This document shows, piece after piece, positions 28,074-36,699 of a stretch of 64,000 bases of DNA (within the stretch, counting starts at the first letter, position 1; each line of letters opens with the position of its first letter). The stretch is from CAVQBP01 sp964448105 (GTDB lineage Bacteria > Bacteroidota > Ignavibacteria > Ignavibacteriales > Ignavibacteriaceae): NCBI GenBank assembly GCA_964448105.1, contig CAYUVK010000007.1, positions 19,656-83,655 on the forward strand, read 5' to 3'. The notes below the pieces were generated by a model, which did no database searches, was not told the DNA's origin, and saw nothing but the letters and a program-made list of their open reading frames with translations. Both the position numbers and the translations under genes were made by a program.

Positions 28074-29507
28074 TTATTCAATTGAATTCAAAATAATATA
28101 AAATTCAGTTTCTTTACCCGGTTCCGATATTACATTTACTTCCCCGTTATGCCAATTAATTATTGATTTAACTACGGACAAACCTAATCCCACTCCGCCT
28201 GTGGTTCTATTTCTTGATGATTCGATTCTGTAAAACCTGTCGAATATTTTTGGTAAAACTTCGGGGAGAATCCCTTCACCCTTATTAATTACAGATATTT
28301 TAACTTCATTATTCTGAATCAATTTTGTTCTTATAATTACCGTATGATTTTCATATCCATACTTAATAGCATTTTCAATTAAATTTGTTAAAGCGGATCT
28401 GATTAATTCACTATCAATTTCCAATGAAATATCCTGACTTAATTCTAAAGAAAGGCAAATGTTTTTTTCCTTTCCAAGATTTTTCAAAGGGGAAACAATA
28501 TCATTAAGAAATTTATTTAACTTAACTCTTTCTTTATTAAGTTTGATTAAAGAGTGATCAAACTTTGATATAAAGAAAAGCTTATCAACTATGCTTATTA
28601 ATCTTAATGTTTCTTCATAATTGCTAACAAGTATTTGCCTGTACTCAACAGGGGTTTTAGGTGATCTCAATGCAATTTCAATTTCCCCTCTTAAAATTGT
28701 AAGCGGTGTCTTTAATTCATGCGAAGCAGAGATAGAAAATTGATTCATATATTGTATGGAATTTTTTATTCTCAAAATCATTTCATTCATTTTCTTTACA
28801 AGACGACCGTACTCATCCCTGAATTCTTCCCCTTCAATTTTTTCATCCAAATTTTGAGTTGTTATTTCCTCAGTTTTTTTGATTATGTAGTCAATTCTTG
28901 AGAGGGATTTCGAAGAAATAATATAACCCCCTAATATTGAAAATATGAAGAAGACCGGGGCAATTATAATAAAAATTTCTGCCAGGCTTTCCAGTGTTTC
29001 ACTAATATGATGCAAAGGGAATGCAACTATAATATTATATTGATCTTTATTCAGGACAGCGGCTCTTATTGGATAGCCGGATATGGTTGTATCCGAAAAT
29101 GTTGCCATTTTAACTTTTTGATTTTCGGCGTTTCGGATACTTATTGAATGATTTCTTAAGTTCTCTGTTTTGAAAATAGAATTATTATTTAATTCAACCT
29201 GGACAAATGTATTCCTCGGATTCAAAATAACTGCATCAAAAATAAGATCATAAACAAAATCTTCCTGGGATGCATAAACCGAATCGGGTTGGAAATGTGT
29301 AAGATTAAATTTTTTATCCTGTACAAAATTATAGATCGATTCAGCCTGCCTGCTTAAAGAGGTATCCAGTTGATGATACATACTGTTGCCGAGATAAAAG
29401 TAGACAAGTATTCCTATTACAATCTCAAGTAAGAGAAATAAAGAGGAGTACCAGAGGGTTGTTTTAAATCTTGTTGTTCTTATGTAAGATTTTAGATTGG
29501 CTAACAT
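28074..29507 (-). CDS. sensor histidine kinase with HAMP domain
   Basis: 477 aa. Two transmembrane helices (about 17-38 and 185-205) flank a periplasmic sensor of about 145 residues. A HAMP domain follows (about 207-260), then H263 (SASHELKTPLTILRG), an N-box NLIENAIKYG, and GVGLGLSVV. The architecture is that of CusS/RstB-like kinases paired with OmpR-type regulators. It is encoded 86 bp after the regulator at 29594-30265. No metal-binding cluster of His/Cys is evident in the sensor, so the signal is unknown. Confidence 0.92.
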   Translation of the reverse strand: MLANLKSYIRTTRFKTTLWYSSLFLLLEIVIGILVYFYLGNSMYHQLDTSLSRQAESIYNFVQDKKFNLTHFQPDSVYASQEDFVYDLIFDAVILNPRNTFVQVELNNNSIFKTENLRNHSISIRNAENQKVKMATFSDTTISGYPIRAAVLNKDQYNIIVAFPLHHISETLESLAEIFIIIAPVFFIFSILGGYIISSKSLSRIDYIIKKTEEITTQNLDEKIEGEEFRDEYGRLVKKMNEMILRIKNSIQYMNQFSISASHELKTPLTILRGEIEIALRSPKTPVEYRQILVSNYEETLRLISIVDKLFFISKFDHSLIKLNKERVKLNKFLNDIVSPLKNLGKEKNICLSLELSQDISLEIDSELIRSALTNLIENAIKYGYENHTVIIRTKLIQNNEVKISVINKGEGILPEVLPKIFDRFYRIESSRNRTTGGVGLGLSVVKSIINWHNGEVNVISEPGKETEFYIILNSIE

Positions 29508-29593
29508 AAAAATTTACATTTGACAGGGAATAATTTATTCCGAGCTGAATCAAAAATGGTTAATTATAATTAAAAATACTTTTTAGATACGAT

Positions 29594-30265
29594 TCATTCA
29601 TCCTTTATCATATAACCTATGCCTCTAACGGTGTTAAGAAGCTGCATATCAAAACCTTTATCTATTTTATTTCGAAGTTTATTTATATAAACATCGATTA
29701 CATTTGTATCGGTATCAAAGTGGTAATCATAAACATGTTCGGTAAGAATAGTCCGCGAAATGATTTTATTTTTGTTTCTAATTAGGTATTCCAGTATTGA
29801 ATATTCTTTAGGAGTTAAAGTTATCTCGTTGCCATTCCTCAATACCTTATGAGTTTGAGTATCTAGTATTAAATCGCCGGCATTAAGTTCAGTAGATTTG
29901 CTCACAGATACTCGTCGAAGCAAAGCTCTTACCCGCGCAACTAGCTCTTCAAATGAAAAGGGTTTCGTTAAGTAATCATCGGCACCTATGTTCAATCCTT
30001 CTATCTTATCTGTTAAAGAGCCTTTGGCAGTTAAGAACAATACCGGGGTTAAAATATTTTCTTTCCTTAATTCTTTTAACAACGTAAAGCCGTCTTTAAA
30101 GGGAAGCATAACATCAAGAATAATTAAATCATATTCTTCGGATAATGCAAGGCGGAATCCTTCTTTGCCGTCAAATGCAGTATCAACGGAATAATATTCT
30201 TCTTCCAGTCCTTTTTTAATGAAAGAAGCAACTTTCTTTTCGTCTTCAACAACTAAAATTCTCAC
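29594..30265 (-). CDS. OmpR/PhoB-family response regulator
   Basis: 223 aa. Receiver with E7/D8 pocket, phospho-acceptor D51 and K in LTKPFSFEEL, then a winged-helix DNA-binding domain (LTPKEYSILEYLIRNK...DTNVIDVYINKLRNKI...IGYMIKDE). Partner of the HAMP kinase 86 bp downstream. A strong terminator at 30279-30308 separates it from the small exported protein upstream, so it has its own promoter within or just before that hairpin region. Confidence 0.94.
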   Translation of the reverse strand: MRILVVEDEKKVASFIKKGLEEEYYSVDTAFDGKEGFRLALSEEYDLIILDVMLPFKDGFTLLKELRKENILTPVLFLTAKGSLTDKIEGLNIGADDYLTKPFSFEELVARVRALLRRVSVSKSTELNAGDLILDTQTHKVLRNGNEITLTPKEYSILEYLIRNKNKIISRTILTEHVYDYHFDTDTNVIDVYINKLRNKIDKGFDMQLLNTVRGIGYMIKDE

Positions 30266-30278
30266 GGTTTAAAATTAT

Positions 30279-30308
30279 AAAAAAAAAGGAGAGTAAAAAA
30301 CTCTCCTT
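30279..30308 (-). terminator. intrinsic terminator of the gene at 30334
   Basis: Read on the minus strand: stem AAGGAGAGT/ACTCTCCTT (30286-30294 with 30300-30308), 5-nt loop, then a run of T. It ends transcription of the small basic exported protein before the response regulator gene. Confidence 0.88.
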
Positions 30309-30333
30309 AACTTCATATAAAATAAAAAACTAA

Positions 30334-30660
30334 CTATTTAGATTGATTTGCTTCGTTATCTGTCTTCTTCGTTTCTTTTTTCAAACTTGTAGAAGTTTTT
30401 TTCGATTTTGACCAGTTTTTTGAAGTTTTGGTCATTTTATGTGCTTTGTGATGCTTAGCAGAAGCTACTTGTTTCTTGCTGCTCATTGCTGAAGAATCTT
30501 TTGTCTTCATTTCAGTTTTACTTGCAGTAGTTGCTTTCTTTTCTACCTGCGTAGTTTTATGGGTTTTCTTTGTTGCCTTCTGGCCTGCATAAGAAGAGCT
30601 ATTTATACCCAAAACGAAAAGGGAAAGAACAATTGCTAATGCGATAAAACGAGTTTTCAT
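30334..30660 (-). CDS. small exported Lys/Thr/Ser-rich protein
   Basis: 108 aa. A clear signal peptide (residues 1-25, cleavage after YAG or nearby) precedes about 83 residues of low complexity dominated by Lys, Thr, Ser, Ala and His (for example KKTHKTT, AKHHKAHKMTK). The mature part is very basic and probably disordered. No family recognised. It has its own terminator just downstream and lies directly upstream of a two-component system. It could bind envelope polyanions or metals through its histidines; this is speculation. Confidence 0.75.
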   Translation of the reverse strand: MKTRFIALAIVLSLFVLGINSSSYAGQKATKKTHKTTQVEKKATTASKTEMKTKDSSAMSSKKQVASAKHHKAHKMTKTSKNWSKSKKTSTSLKKETKKTDNEANQSK

Positions 30661-30851
30661 TTTTTTCTCCTTAGAGTTTTTTAGTTTTAATAAAACGTTA
30701 GTTCAAACTTACAGGGTAAATATATGCTTGATAGATTAAGGAACCCTTAATTATTGATTAATGTTTATTAATCTATTTTTAATCTTTTAATTAAAAGAAT
30801 TACCGGGGTTGAATAGAAGTGAAAAGCTTGCATTCTTTAATAAAAATTACA

Positions 30852-30884
30852 GGGAGTGAAAAATAACGGTAATTTTCCACTCCC
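30852..30884 (-). terminator. hairpin downstream of the SnoaL-like gene
   Basis: GGGAGTG (30852-30858) pairs with CACTCCC (30878-30884), and the inner A/T tracts extend the stem imperfectly. On the minus strand it follows the gene ending at 30894 and is followed by a T-rich but interrupted tract, so it is a plausible intrinsic terminator. Confidence 0.6.
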
Positions 30885-30893
30885 TAAAAATCA

Positions 30894-31415
30894 CTATTTC
30901 ATATCATCTTTATTATCATTCATATTTTGGTTGTCCATCCATGGATTATTATCCGAATTCCATGTATCTACTTGAATCTTCCAGCTGCCATCGTCCTGCT
31001 TTTCATAAATAGTTACATATTTACCCTGGTCGTTATATGGAGCATCCATTCCCATTATATCCATAGACATATCATAAGTGCCGATATCAACAAGAAGATT
31101 ACCTTGTAAAAGGACTTTCTTTGAACTTAATTGAAACTTTGTAAACTTATTGCCGGAATTTTCATCCATCATCATTGCATTTTTTAAGGCTTCTTTACCT
31201 TCCATCATCGGTTGATAACTTGGTAAAGAAATAATATCATCTGCATAAAAAGTTAACATTTTTTCATTATCGCCGTTCATCATTGCTTCTGAAAATTGTT
31301 TATTCCAATCTTCAATATTTTTTTTCATTTCATCCATATCTTGAGCAGGTATTTGAATTGAAATAATGGATAGGCAGAAGAGAATGAGCTGAAAAGATCT
31401 TGTAATGGCACGCAT
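30894..31415 (-). CDS. exported SnoaL/DUF4440-like protein
   Basis: 173 aa with a signal peptide (about 1-24). The remainder has the NTF2-like pattern: NWNKQFSEAMMNGDNEKMLTFYADDI, a central MEGKEALKNAM helix, and strands ending DGSWKIQVDTWNSD. DUF4440/SnoaL proteins are small cone-shaped folds used as ligand binders or enzymes. The C-terminal tail is rich in Asn, Asp and Met. An AGGAGG-type site precedes the ATG. Function unknown. Confidence 0.8.
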   Translation of the reverse strand: MRAITRSFQLILFCLSIISIQIPAQDMDEMKKNIEDWNKQFSEAMMNGDNEKMLTFYADDIISLPSYQPMMEGKEALKNAMMMDENSGNKFTKFQLSSKKVLLQGNLLVDIGTYDMSMDIMGMDAPYNDQGKYVTIYEKQDDGSWKIQVDTWNSDNNPWMDNQNMNDNKDDMK

Positions 31416-31723
31416 AGGATACCTCCTTTTAATTCATATTATAATTTAAAGTGAACTATTACGAGCAATCAAAAGAATCTATTTTGGAACTTTAATAATA
31501 GCGGAAAGAAATTCTGTGTGAAAAATAGGCAAAGTATATTTTCCTTTCAAGAAGTAATATAAATTTGTTCTTTCTGGTAAAAGCTGATTAAATGATAGTT
31601 GATCCGGGAAACAGACTATTTAAATAATCTTAATAGCTTTAATACAGACTTTCTTTCCATTCGAACAATTTATTATATTTATTCTCGACAGATAAATAAA
31701 ATTGAAATAGGCATTAATCTTTT
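31416..31723. other. divergent promoter region
   Basis: 308 bp between the SnoaL-like gene (minus) and ispG (plus). No ORF, hairpin or repeat of note was seen; it should hold both promoters. A ribosome binding site for ispG is weak (no clear GGAG), as is common in this group. Confidence 0.5.
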
Positions 31724-33736
31724 ATGTATGAAGTAATAAGCAGAACCAAAAAATACTGCAATAGTTTAACAGAATATTCAAGATATAAAACAAGAGAAGT
31801 AAATGTTGGCGGTATTCCATGCGGCGGGAATAATCCTATCCGAATCCAATCAATGACAATAACCGATACGATGGATACAAAAGCCACAGTTGAACAGACG
31901 ATTCGGATGATTGAATCAGGCTGCGATTATGTTAGAATTACGGCTCCGAGCAAGCTCGAAGCGCAGAATCTTGAAAACATAAAAAAGGAATTGCGGAACA
32001 GAGGCTTTAATGTTCCTCTTATTGCGGATATTCATTTTACTCCGAATGCAGCAGAAATAGCTGCTCGGATCGTTGAGAAAGTTAGAGTAAATCCCGGTAA
32101 TTATGCCGATAGAAAAAAGTTTCAGACAATTGAATACACGGATGAAACTTATAAATCGGAACTTGAGAGAATTAGGGAAAATTTTACCCCTTTAGTTAAA
32201 ATATGTAAAGAATATGGAACTGCGATGAGAATCGGGACTAATCACGGTTCTCTTTCCGATAGAATTATGAGCCGTTACGGTGATACTCAGTTGGGGATGG
32301 TCGAATCAGCTTTGGAGTTTGTAAGGATTTGTGAAGATTTAAATTACTATGATATAATTCTTTCTATGAAAGCCAGCAATCCTCAGGTGATGGTTCAGGC
32401 ATACAGGCTTCTAATAAATAAAATGGAAGAAGAAGGGATGAATTATCCCCTTCATCTTGGTGTAACTGAAGCTGGCGGGGGTGAAGACGGTAGAATAAAA
32501 TCTGCTTTAGGTATTGGAACTCTCCTCGAAGATGGTTTAGGCGATACAGTTAGAGTTTCATTAACCGAAAACCCTGAATATGAAGCTCCTGTTGCAATTT
32601 ATCTTGTGAATAGATATGAAAGAAGAGAAAATCATCTGCCGATAAAACCAATTGAAGAACCTCCATTTAATCCGTTTGAATATGAAAAAAGACATTCTGT
32701 TCAAGATGCATTTATTGGTGGCAGCAATGTTCCGCGGGTAATTAGCGATTATAGTCTGCGTAATATAAATAATCAAAAAGATCTTGAGGACATAGGTTAT
32801 TTTTATGATTCCGTGACCGATAAATGGAATATGAGCGATAATGCCCCGGATATAATTTATCTTGGAGATAAAGAAATTCCATTCGATATTCCTAATGGAT
32901 TGCATCCGATATATAATTTTAGTTATTGGCAGAATCTTGAGAATAAATTAAACAAACTGCCACTATTTTCTGTTTCAGAATATTTAAATGCAAAAGAAAA
33001 ATCAGGTACAGCCAATTTTATACATTTTGATATTCATAAATTATCAAGTGAATTTATTAGTAATGTTAGAAGTGATACAACAGCAATTTTAGTCCTTGAA
33101 ACAAATAATCTTCATGGAATGGCTGAACAGCGTAGAGTATTTTTCGATTTAATTAAAAATGAAGTTAAAAATCCTGTAATTATTAAAAGAAGCTACCACG
33201 ATATAAATTTAGATCAAATCCGGTTGTATACTTCAACAGATTTTGGCTCTTTATTAATTGATGGTTTTGGTGATGGTGTCTGGGTTAATGTTAAAAATAT
33301 TAAAGCCGTTGAAGAAAAAGATCCGGGTAAAGAAATTTTAGTTAGAAGTTTTATTACAAAAAGAGAATCCGAAGAAAAAATCATTAATAGAATTTTATTT
33401 GGAATTTTACAGGCTGCAAGGGTAAGAATATCGAAAACCGAATATATTGCCTGCCCGTCATGCGGAAGAACTTTATTTGATCTTCAAGAAACCACTGAAA
33501 TGATAAGGAAGCGGACCGAGCATCTTAAAGGAGTAAAAATTGCGATTATGGGATGTATTGTTAATGGACCCGGTGAAATGGCGGATGCCGATTATGGTTA
33601 TGTCGGTTCAGGTGTGGGAAAAATCACATTATATAGAGAGAAAAATATTGTAAGAAGAAATATTCCTGCTAAAAATGCCGTGGATGCATTAATTGAATTA
33701 ATAAAAGAAGATAATAACTGGTTTGAGTCAAATTAA
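31724..33736 (+). CDS. ispG: 4-hydroxy-3-methylbut-2-enyl diphosphate synthase, long form
   Basis: 670 aa. IspG (GcpE) reductively converts methylerythritol cyclodiphosphate to HMBPP, the next-to-last step of the MEP isoprenoid route. The N-terminal TIM barrel contains NPIRIQSMT, RVNPGNY and GTNHGSLSDR. The C-terminal reductase domain has the [4Fe-4S] ligands in ACPSCGRT and GCIVNGPGE. Between them lies an insert of roughly 250 residues (about 290-550), as in the plant, chlamydial and Bacteroidota three-domain enzyme; the usual bacterial form is about 370 aa. A single gene with no operon partner evident. Confidence 0.97.
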   Translation: MYEVISRTKKYCNSLTEYSRYKTREVNVGGIPCGGNNPIRIQSMTITDTMDTKATVEQTIRMIESGCDYVRITAPSKLEAQNLENIKKELRNRGFNVPLIADIHFTPNAAEIAARIVEKVRVNPGNYADRKKFQTIEYTDETYKSELERIRENFTPLVKICKEYGTAMRIGTNHGSLSDRIMSRYGDTQLGMVESALEFVRICEDLNYYDIILSMKASNPQVMVQAYRLLINKMEEEGMNYPLHLGVTEAGGGEDGRIKSALGIGTLLEDGLGDTVRVSLTENPEYEAPVAIYLVNRYERRENHLPIKPIEEPPFNPFEYEKRHSVQDAFIGGSNVPRVISDYSLRNINNQKDLEDIGYFYDSVTDKWNMSDNAPDIIYLGDKEIPFDIPNGLHPIYNFSYWQNLENKLNKLPLFSVSEYLNAKEKSGTANFIHFDIHKLSSEFISNVRSDTTAILVLETNNLHGMAEQRRVFFDLIKNEVKNPVIIKRSYHDINLDQIRLYTSTDFGSLLIDGFGDGVWVNVKNIKAVEEKDPGKEILVRSFITKRESEEKIINRILFGILQAARVRISKTEYIACPSCGRTLFDLQETTEMIRKRTEHLKGVKIAIMGCIVNGPGEMADADYGYVGSGVGKITLYREKNIVRRNIPAKNAVDALIELIKEDNNWFESN

Positions 33737-33834
33737 TTTTTTTTAATCTTTCCAATTATTGTGAAAAGAGAATATTTTCTAAATATCTTTAATTTGTTTG
33801 TTAAGCGTTAAAAGTTTATATTTGTTGACTTAAC

Positions 33835-33957
33835 ATGGTTGAAAAAATTTTTGAGAAGTTTAAATATTTCAAACTTGTATTTGGTTCTTTAGAGAACCAT
33901 TACAAATAGCTATAAAATTAGAAATGCACCCCGATTTAATCGGGGTGCATTTTTTTT
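33835..33957 (+). ncRNA. candidate small RNA or leader with strong terminator
   Basis: A TTGACT hexamer near 33825 resembles a -35 element. Downstream are a weak hairpin AAGTTT/AAACTT (about 33857-33876), a tighter hairpin GGTTCT-TTAG-AGAACC (33883-33898), and the strong terminator at 33924-33957. The spacer lies between ispG and the Nif3-like gene. A 24-codon ORF (33835-33909, beginning MVEKIF) also fits, but lacks a ribosome binding site. It may be a sRNA, a tiny peptide gene, or only the ispG trailer. Confidence 0.35.
33924..33957 (+). terminator. strong intrinsic terminator
   Basis: ATGCACCCCGA (33924-33934) pairs perfectly with TCGGGGTGCAT (33940-33950) around TTTAA, followed by seven T (33951-33957). 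It is the best terminator in the window. It ends transcripts from ispG or from a small RNA in the spacer, and lies directly before the true start of the Nif3-like gene, which must therefore have little leader or depend on read-through. Confidence 0.93.
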
Positions 33958-33959
33958 AT

Positions 33960-35072
33960 ATGAAATGCAGCGAGATTATTAAAAATTTGGAAGAGTGGGT
34001 ACCAAAAGAAATTGCCTGGCAAAGAGATAATGTAGGTTTACAAGTCGGTTCGGCGGATAGAGAAATAAATAATATCTTACTTTGCCTTGAATTAACATCA
34101 AATGTTATTGATGAAGCAGTAGAAAAAAATTGTAATTTAATTATATCCCACCATCCCCTTCTTTTTCACCCCTTAAAAAAGATTGACCTGCAAAAAGATA
34201 AAAATTCAAAACTTCTGGAAAAATTGATTAAAAAGGAGATCAATCTTTATTCAGAACATACAAATCTTGATTATACTAAAGACGGTGTAAGTTTTGAACT
34301 TGCAAAAACATTGGGTCTTAAAAATATAAATTTTCTAGTTCCGCTCGATTCTAATCAATATAAATTGGTTGTATTTGTTCCCCAAACTCATCTGCAGCAG
34401 GTTGCGGAAGCTTTATTTAACTCCGGGTGCGGAATAATCGGGGAATACAGTAATTGCAGTTTCAGAACCAAGGGTGAAGGTACATTTAAAGGATCGGAAA
34501 AATCCAATCCTTCGACCGGGCAAAAAGAAAAATTTGAAACAGTAGAGGAATATAGACTGGAAGTTATTGTCGATTCATGGAAATTAAATTCTGTAATTAG
34601 AGCTTTGAGGCAGGAACATCCTTATGAAGAACCTGCATTCGATATTTACCCGCTAAAAAATCAAAATATTAATTATGGTGCAGGAGCTATTGGAGAACTC
34701 GAAGTTTATATATCTTCAAAGGAATTCTTATTGCATGTTTCTAAAAGTTTAAATGTCAAAGGATTAAGATATGCACCGGGGAAAAATGACAAAATTAAAA
34801 AGGTTGCTGTCTGCGGCGGTGCCGGAAGTGAATATATCACAGATGCGATTAAATCAGGTGCTGATGCTTATATAAATGACGATGATAAATATCATAGCTT
34901 CCATGATGCTGCAGGTGAAATACTCTTAATTGATGCAGGGCATTATGAAACTGAAATTCATTCTATAAATGAAGTTGAACGGAAGTTGACAAATTTTCTT
35001 GATACTGGAACAACTATTAAAATTTTTAAATATAGTAAATCAACAAATCCCATTATTTTTTTTAACAATTAA
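33960..35072 (+). CDS. Nif3-like dinuclear metal centre protein (YbgI/YqfO family)
   Basis: 370 aa from ATG 33960. An in-frame ATG at 33924 gives 382 aa, but it is the first base of a terminator stem and is rejected. Family motifs: SHHPLLFHP (metal ligands), EHTNLDYT and the C-terminal DAGHYETE. The middle carries the PII-like insert (about 130-230, YKLVVFVPQ...HPYEEPAFDIYPL) of the longer YqfO form. The proteins form toroidal hexamers with two metals per subunit; GTP cyclohydrolase 1 type 2 is a frequent but doubtful label. The zinc-ribbon gene follows after 13 bp. Confidence 0.92.
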   Translation: MKCSEIIKNLEEWVPKEIAWQRDNVGLQVGSADREINNILLCLELTSNVIDEAVEKNCNLIISHHPLLFHPLKKIDLQKDKNSKLLEKLIKKEINLYSEHTNLDYTKDGVSFELAKTLGLKNINFLVPLDSNQYKLVVFVPQTHLQQVAEALFNSGCGIIGEYSNCSFRTKGEGTFKGSEKSNPSTGQKEKFETVEEYRLEVIVDSWKLNSVIRALRQEHPYEEPAFDIYPLKNQNINYGAGAIGELEVYISSKEFLLHVSKSLNVKGLRYAPGKNDKIKKVAVCGGAGSEYITDAIKSGADAYINDDDKYHSFHDAAGEILLIDAGHYETEIHSINEVERKLTNFLDTGTTIKIFKYSKSTNPIIFFNN

Positions 35073-35085
35073 GGAGCAATAGAAA

Positions 35086-35814
35086 TTGATTGACAGATTA
35101 TTAATTCTTTATGAATTACAAAGTATAGATGATCAGCTTGATGATTTGGAGGAATTGAGGGGTGACTTGCCAAACGCCGTTGAATCTCTAAAGGAAAAGC
35201 TTAATACTTTAAAGGCCGATATTGATTCTAAAGAAAAAGGGCGGAAAGAATCATTGAAGAAAAGGGAGGAGAATGATGAAGAAATTGAAAAATTAAAAGC
35301 TAACCAGAAAAAATTTAAAGCCCAGCTTTATCAGGTTCGAAACAATAAAGAATATGATGCACTTACGAAAGAGATTGATCATACCGATGAACAAATGAAT
35401 AAGCTTGAAACTGAAAATAACACTCTTGCGGACAGAAGTAAATCACTGGCCGATGAAATTGAAGAAATTAAACCTCAATTAAACGAATTAAAAGACGAGC
35501 TAAAAGCTAAAGAAGCGGATCTTAAGGAAATAATTAAGACTAATGAAAAAGAAGAAGTGAAGTTAAGAGATAAAAGAAAAGAAATTGAAAGTAAAACAAA
35601 AAAAGCCGACTATTCTGCCTATATGCGTATAAGGAAAGCTAAAAAAGGAAAAGCAGTTGCAACTATAAAACGCTCTGCTTGTTCAGGATGTCATAATATA
35701 GTTCCTTCACAAAGACAACTGGAGATTAGAAGAAATAACAGACTTTTCTTTTGTGAATACTGCGGAAGAATTTTAGTTTCTGCTGAAGTAGCCGAAACTG
35801 TTGATTCCGAATAA
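35086..35814 (+). CDS. coiled-coil protein with C4 zinc ribbon
   Basis: 242 aa. A long charged antiparallel coiled coil (about 5-185, Glu/Lys/Asp-rich heptads) ends in a zinc ribbon with CSGC and CEYC pairs. This is the zf-RING_7/CT398-like family, with suspected nucleic-acid or flagellar/secretion chaperone roles. The start is TTG at 35086, chosen because AAGGAG at 35071-35076 is 9 bp upstream and no ATG is available there. It is probably co-transcribed with the Nif3-like gene; the two families are often neighbours. Confidence 0.88.
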   Translation: MIDRLLILYELQSIDDQLDDLEELRGDLPNAVESLKEKLNTLKADIDSKEKGRKESLKKREENDEEIEKLKANQKKFKAQLYQVRNNKEYDALTKEIDHTDEQMNKLETENNTLADRSKSLADEIEEIKPQLNELKDELKAKEADLKEIIKTNEKEEVKLRDKRKEIESKTKKADYSAYMRIRKAKKGKAVATIKRSACSGCHNIVPSQRQLEIRRNNRLFFCEYCGRILVSAEVAETVDSE

Positions 35815-35907
35815 AAGAAACTTTACGTTTTATCTTTTTAATTGAACTTAAAAATTTATAACCGCTGATTTTATTTTAAGTATTAAATCATTGGGGATTT
35901 TTGAAAA

Positions 35908-36480
35908 TTACATTTCAGCTTCTATAACACCACATGCAACTCTCGGACCAGCATTACCTGATGGCTGTGATTTTAAATCGTCTGCACCTCCATGTACTAT
36001 TACGCTTCTGCCTATTATATTATGGGGACCATAAAAGGTCATTAAAGAATCAACCCATTCGTAATGAGCTCTGCCGTCTTTGCCGGCAACAAGGTTTCCC
36101 ATATCTCCGACATGTCTAATAGGATCATTCGGTCCTCCGTGTTTAACTCCATCGGGATTAAAATGACCGCCTGCAGAACTGCCATCAGGAGATGTACAGT
36201 CTCCATATTCATGAACATGAAATCCATGTTTCCCGGGAGTTAAACCTTCAACATCGGCAACTATTTTTATACCGCCATCTACTTTAGTAAATATTACAGT
36301 TCCTTTAACATCATTCCCTTTTGTCGGACCTAAGTTAGCTATCGCCTTGGTTATAGCAGTGCTGTCGGGTTGCTTCATCATTTTAGCAGGTTCATATTTC
36401 ATCCCTTTATTTCTTCCGCAGCTAAATAAAGTGAGAGATAAAAAAACTAAGAAAAATATAAAGTATAATCTTTTGAGCAT
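35908..36480 (-). CDS. sodC: Cu/Zn superoxide dismutase, lipoprotein
   Basis: 190 aa. The signal peptide ends in a lipobox-like LTLFSC (C21), so it is probably lipid-anchored. All metal-site motifs are present: GFHVHEYGDC, SAGGHFNPDGVKHG, HVGDMGNL and VIVHGGADD; the disulfide partner is in GPRVACGVIEA. It dismutates superoxide in the periplasm or at the cell surface, useful for a hydrogenase-bearing facultative organism meeting oxygen. A single gene convergent with the zinc-ribbon gene. Confidence 0.96.
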   Translation of the reverse strand: MLKRLYFIFFLVFLSLTLFSCGRNKGMKYEPAKMMKQPDSTAITKAIANLGPTKGNDVKGTVIFTKVDGGIKIVADVEGLTPGKHGFHVHEYGDCTSPDGSSAGGHFNPDGVKHGGPNDPIRHVGDMGNLVAGKDGRAHYEWVDSLMTFYGPHNIIGRSVIVHGGADDLKSQPSGNAGPRVACGVIEAEM

Positions 36481-36699
36481 ATTAGTCCTCCATTATTTTT
36501 TATGCGATTTTTCATTAAATGATTGTGATAAAAGAAATATTGATGTCCTATACTTCAATTACCGTAAACATGGATAAAATTTTATTTATTAAAATTACTA
36601 ATATCGATCAGAATAATTATTGAGTTAAATCAACCTTAGTATAAAGTAATAGAACCATCATATTTTTAACAAGGATAAAATTACTTGAATCTAAGACAA

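Noticed and set aside
33924..33959. ATG at 33924 as start of the Nif3-like protein
   Set aside because: It lies in the first bases of a perfect terminator stem and adds 12 residues not expected in the family; ATG 33960 begins the conserved N-terminus.
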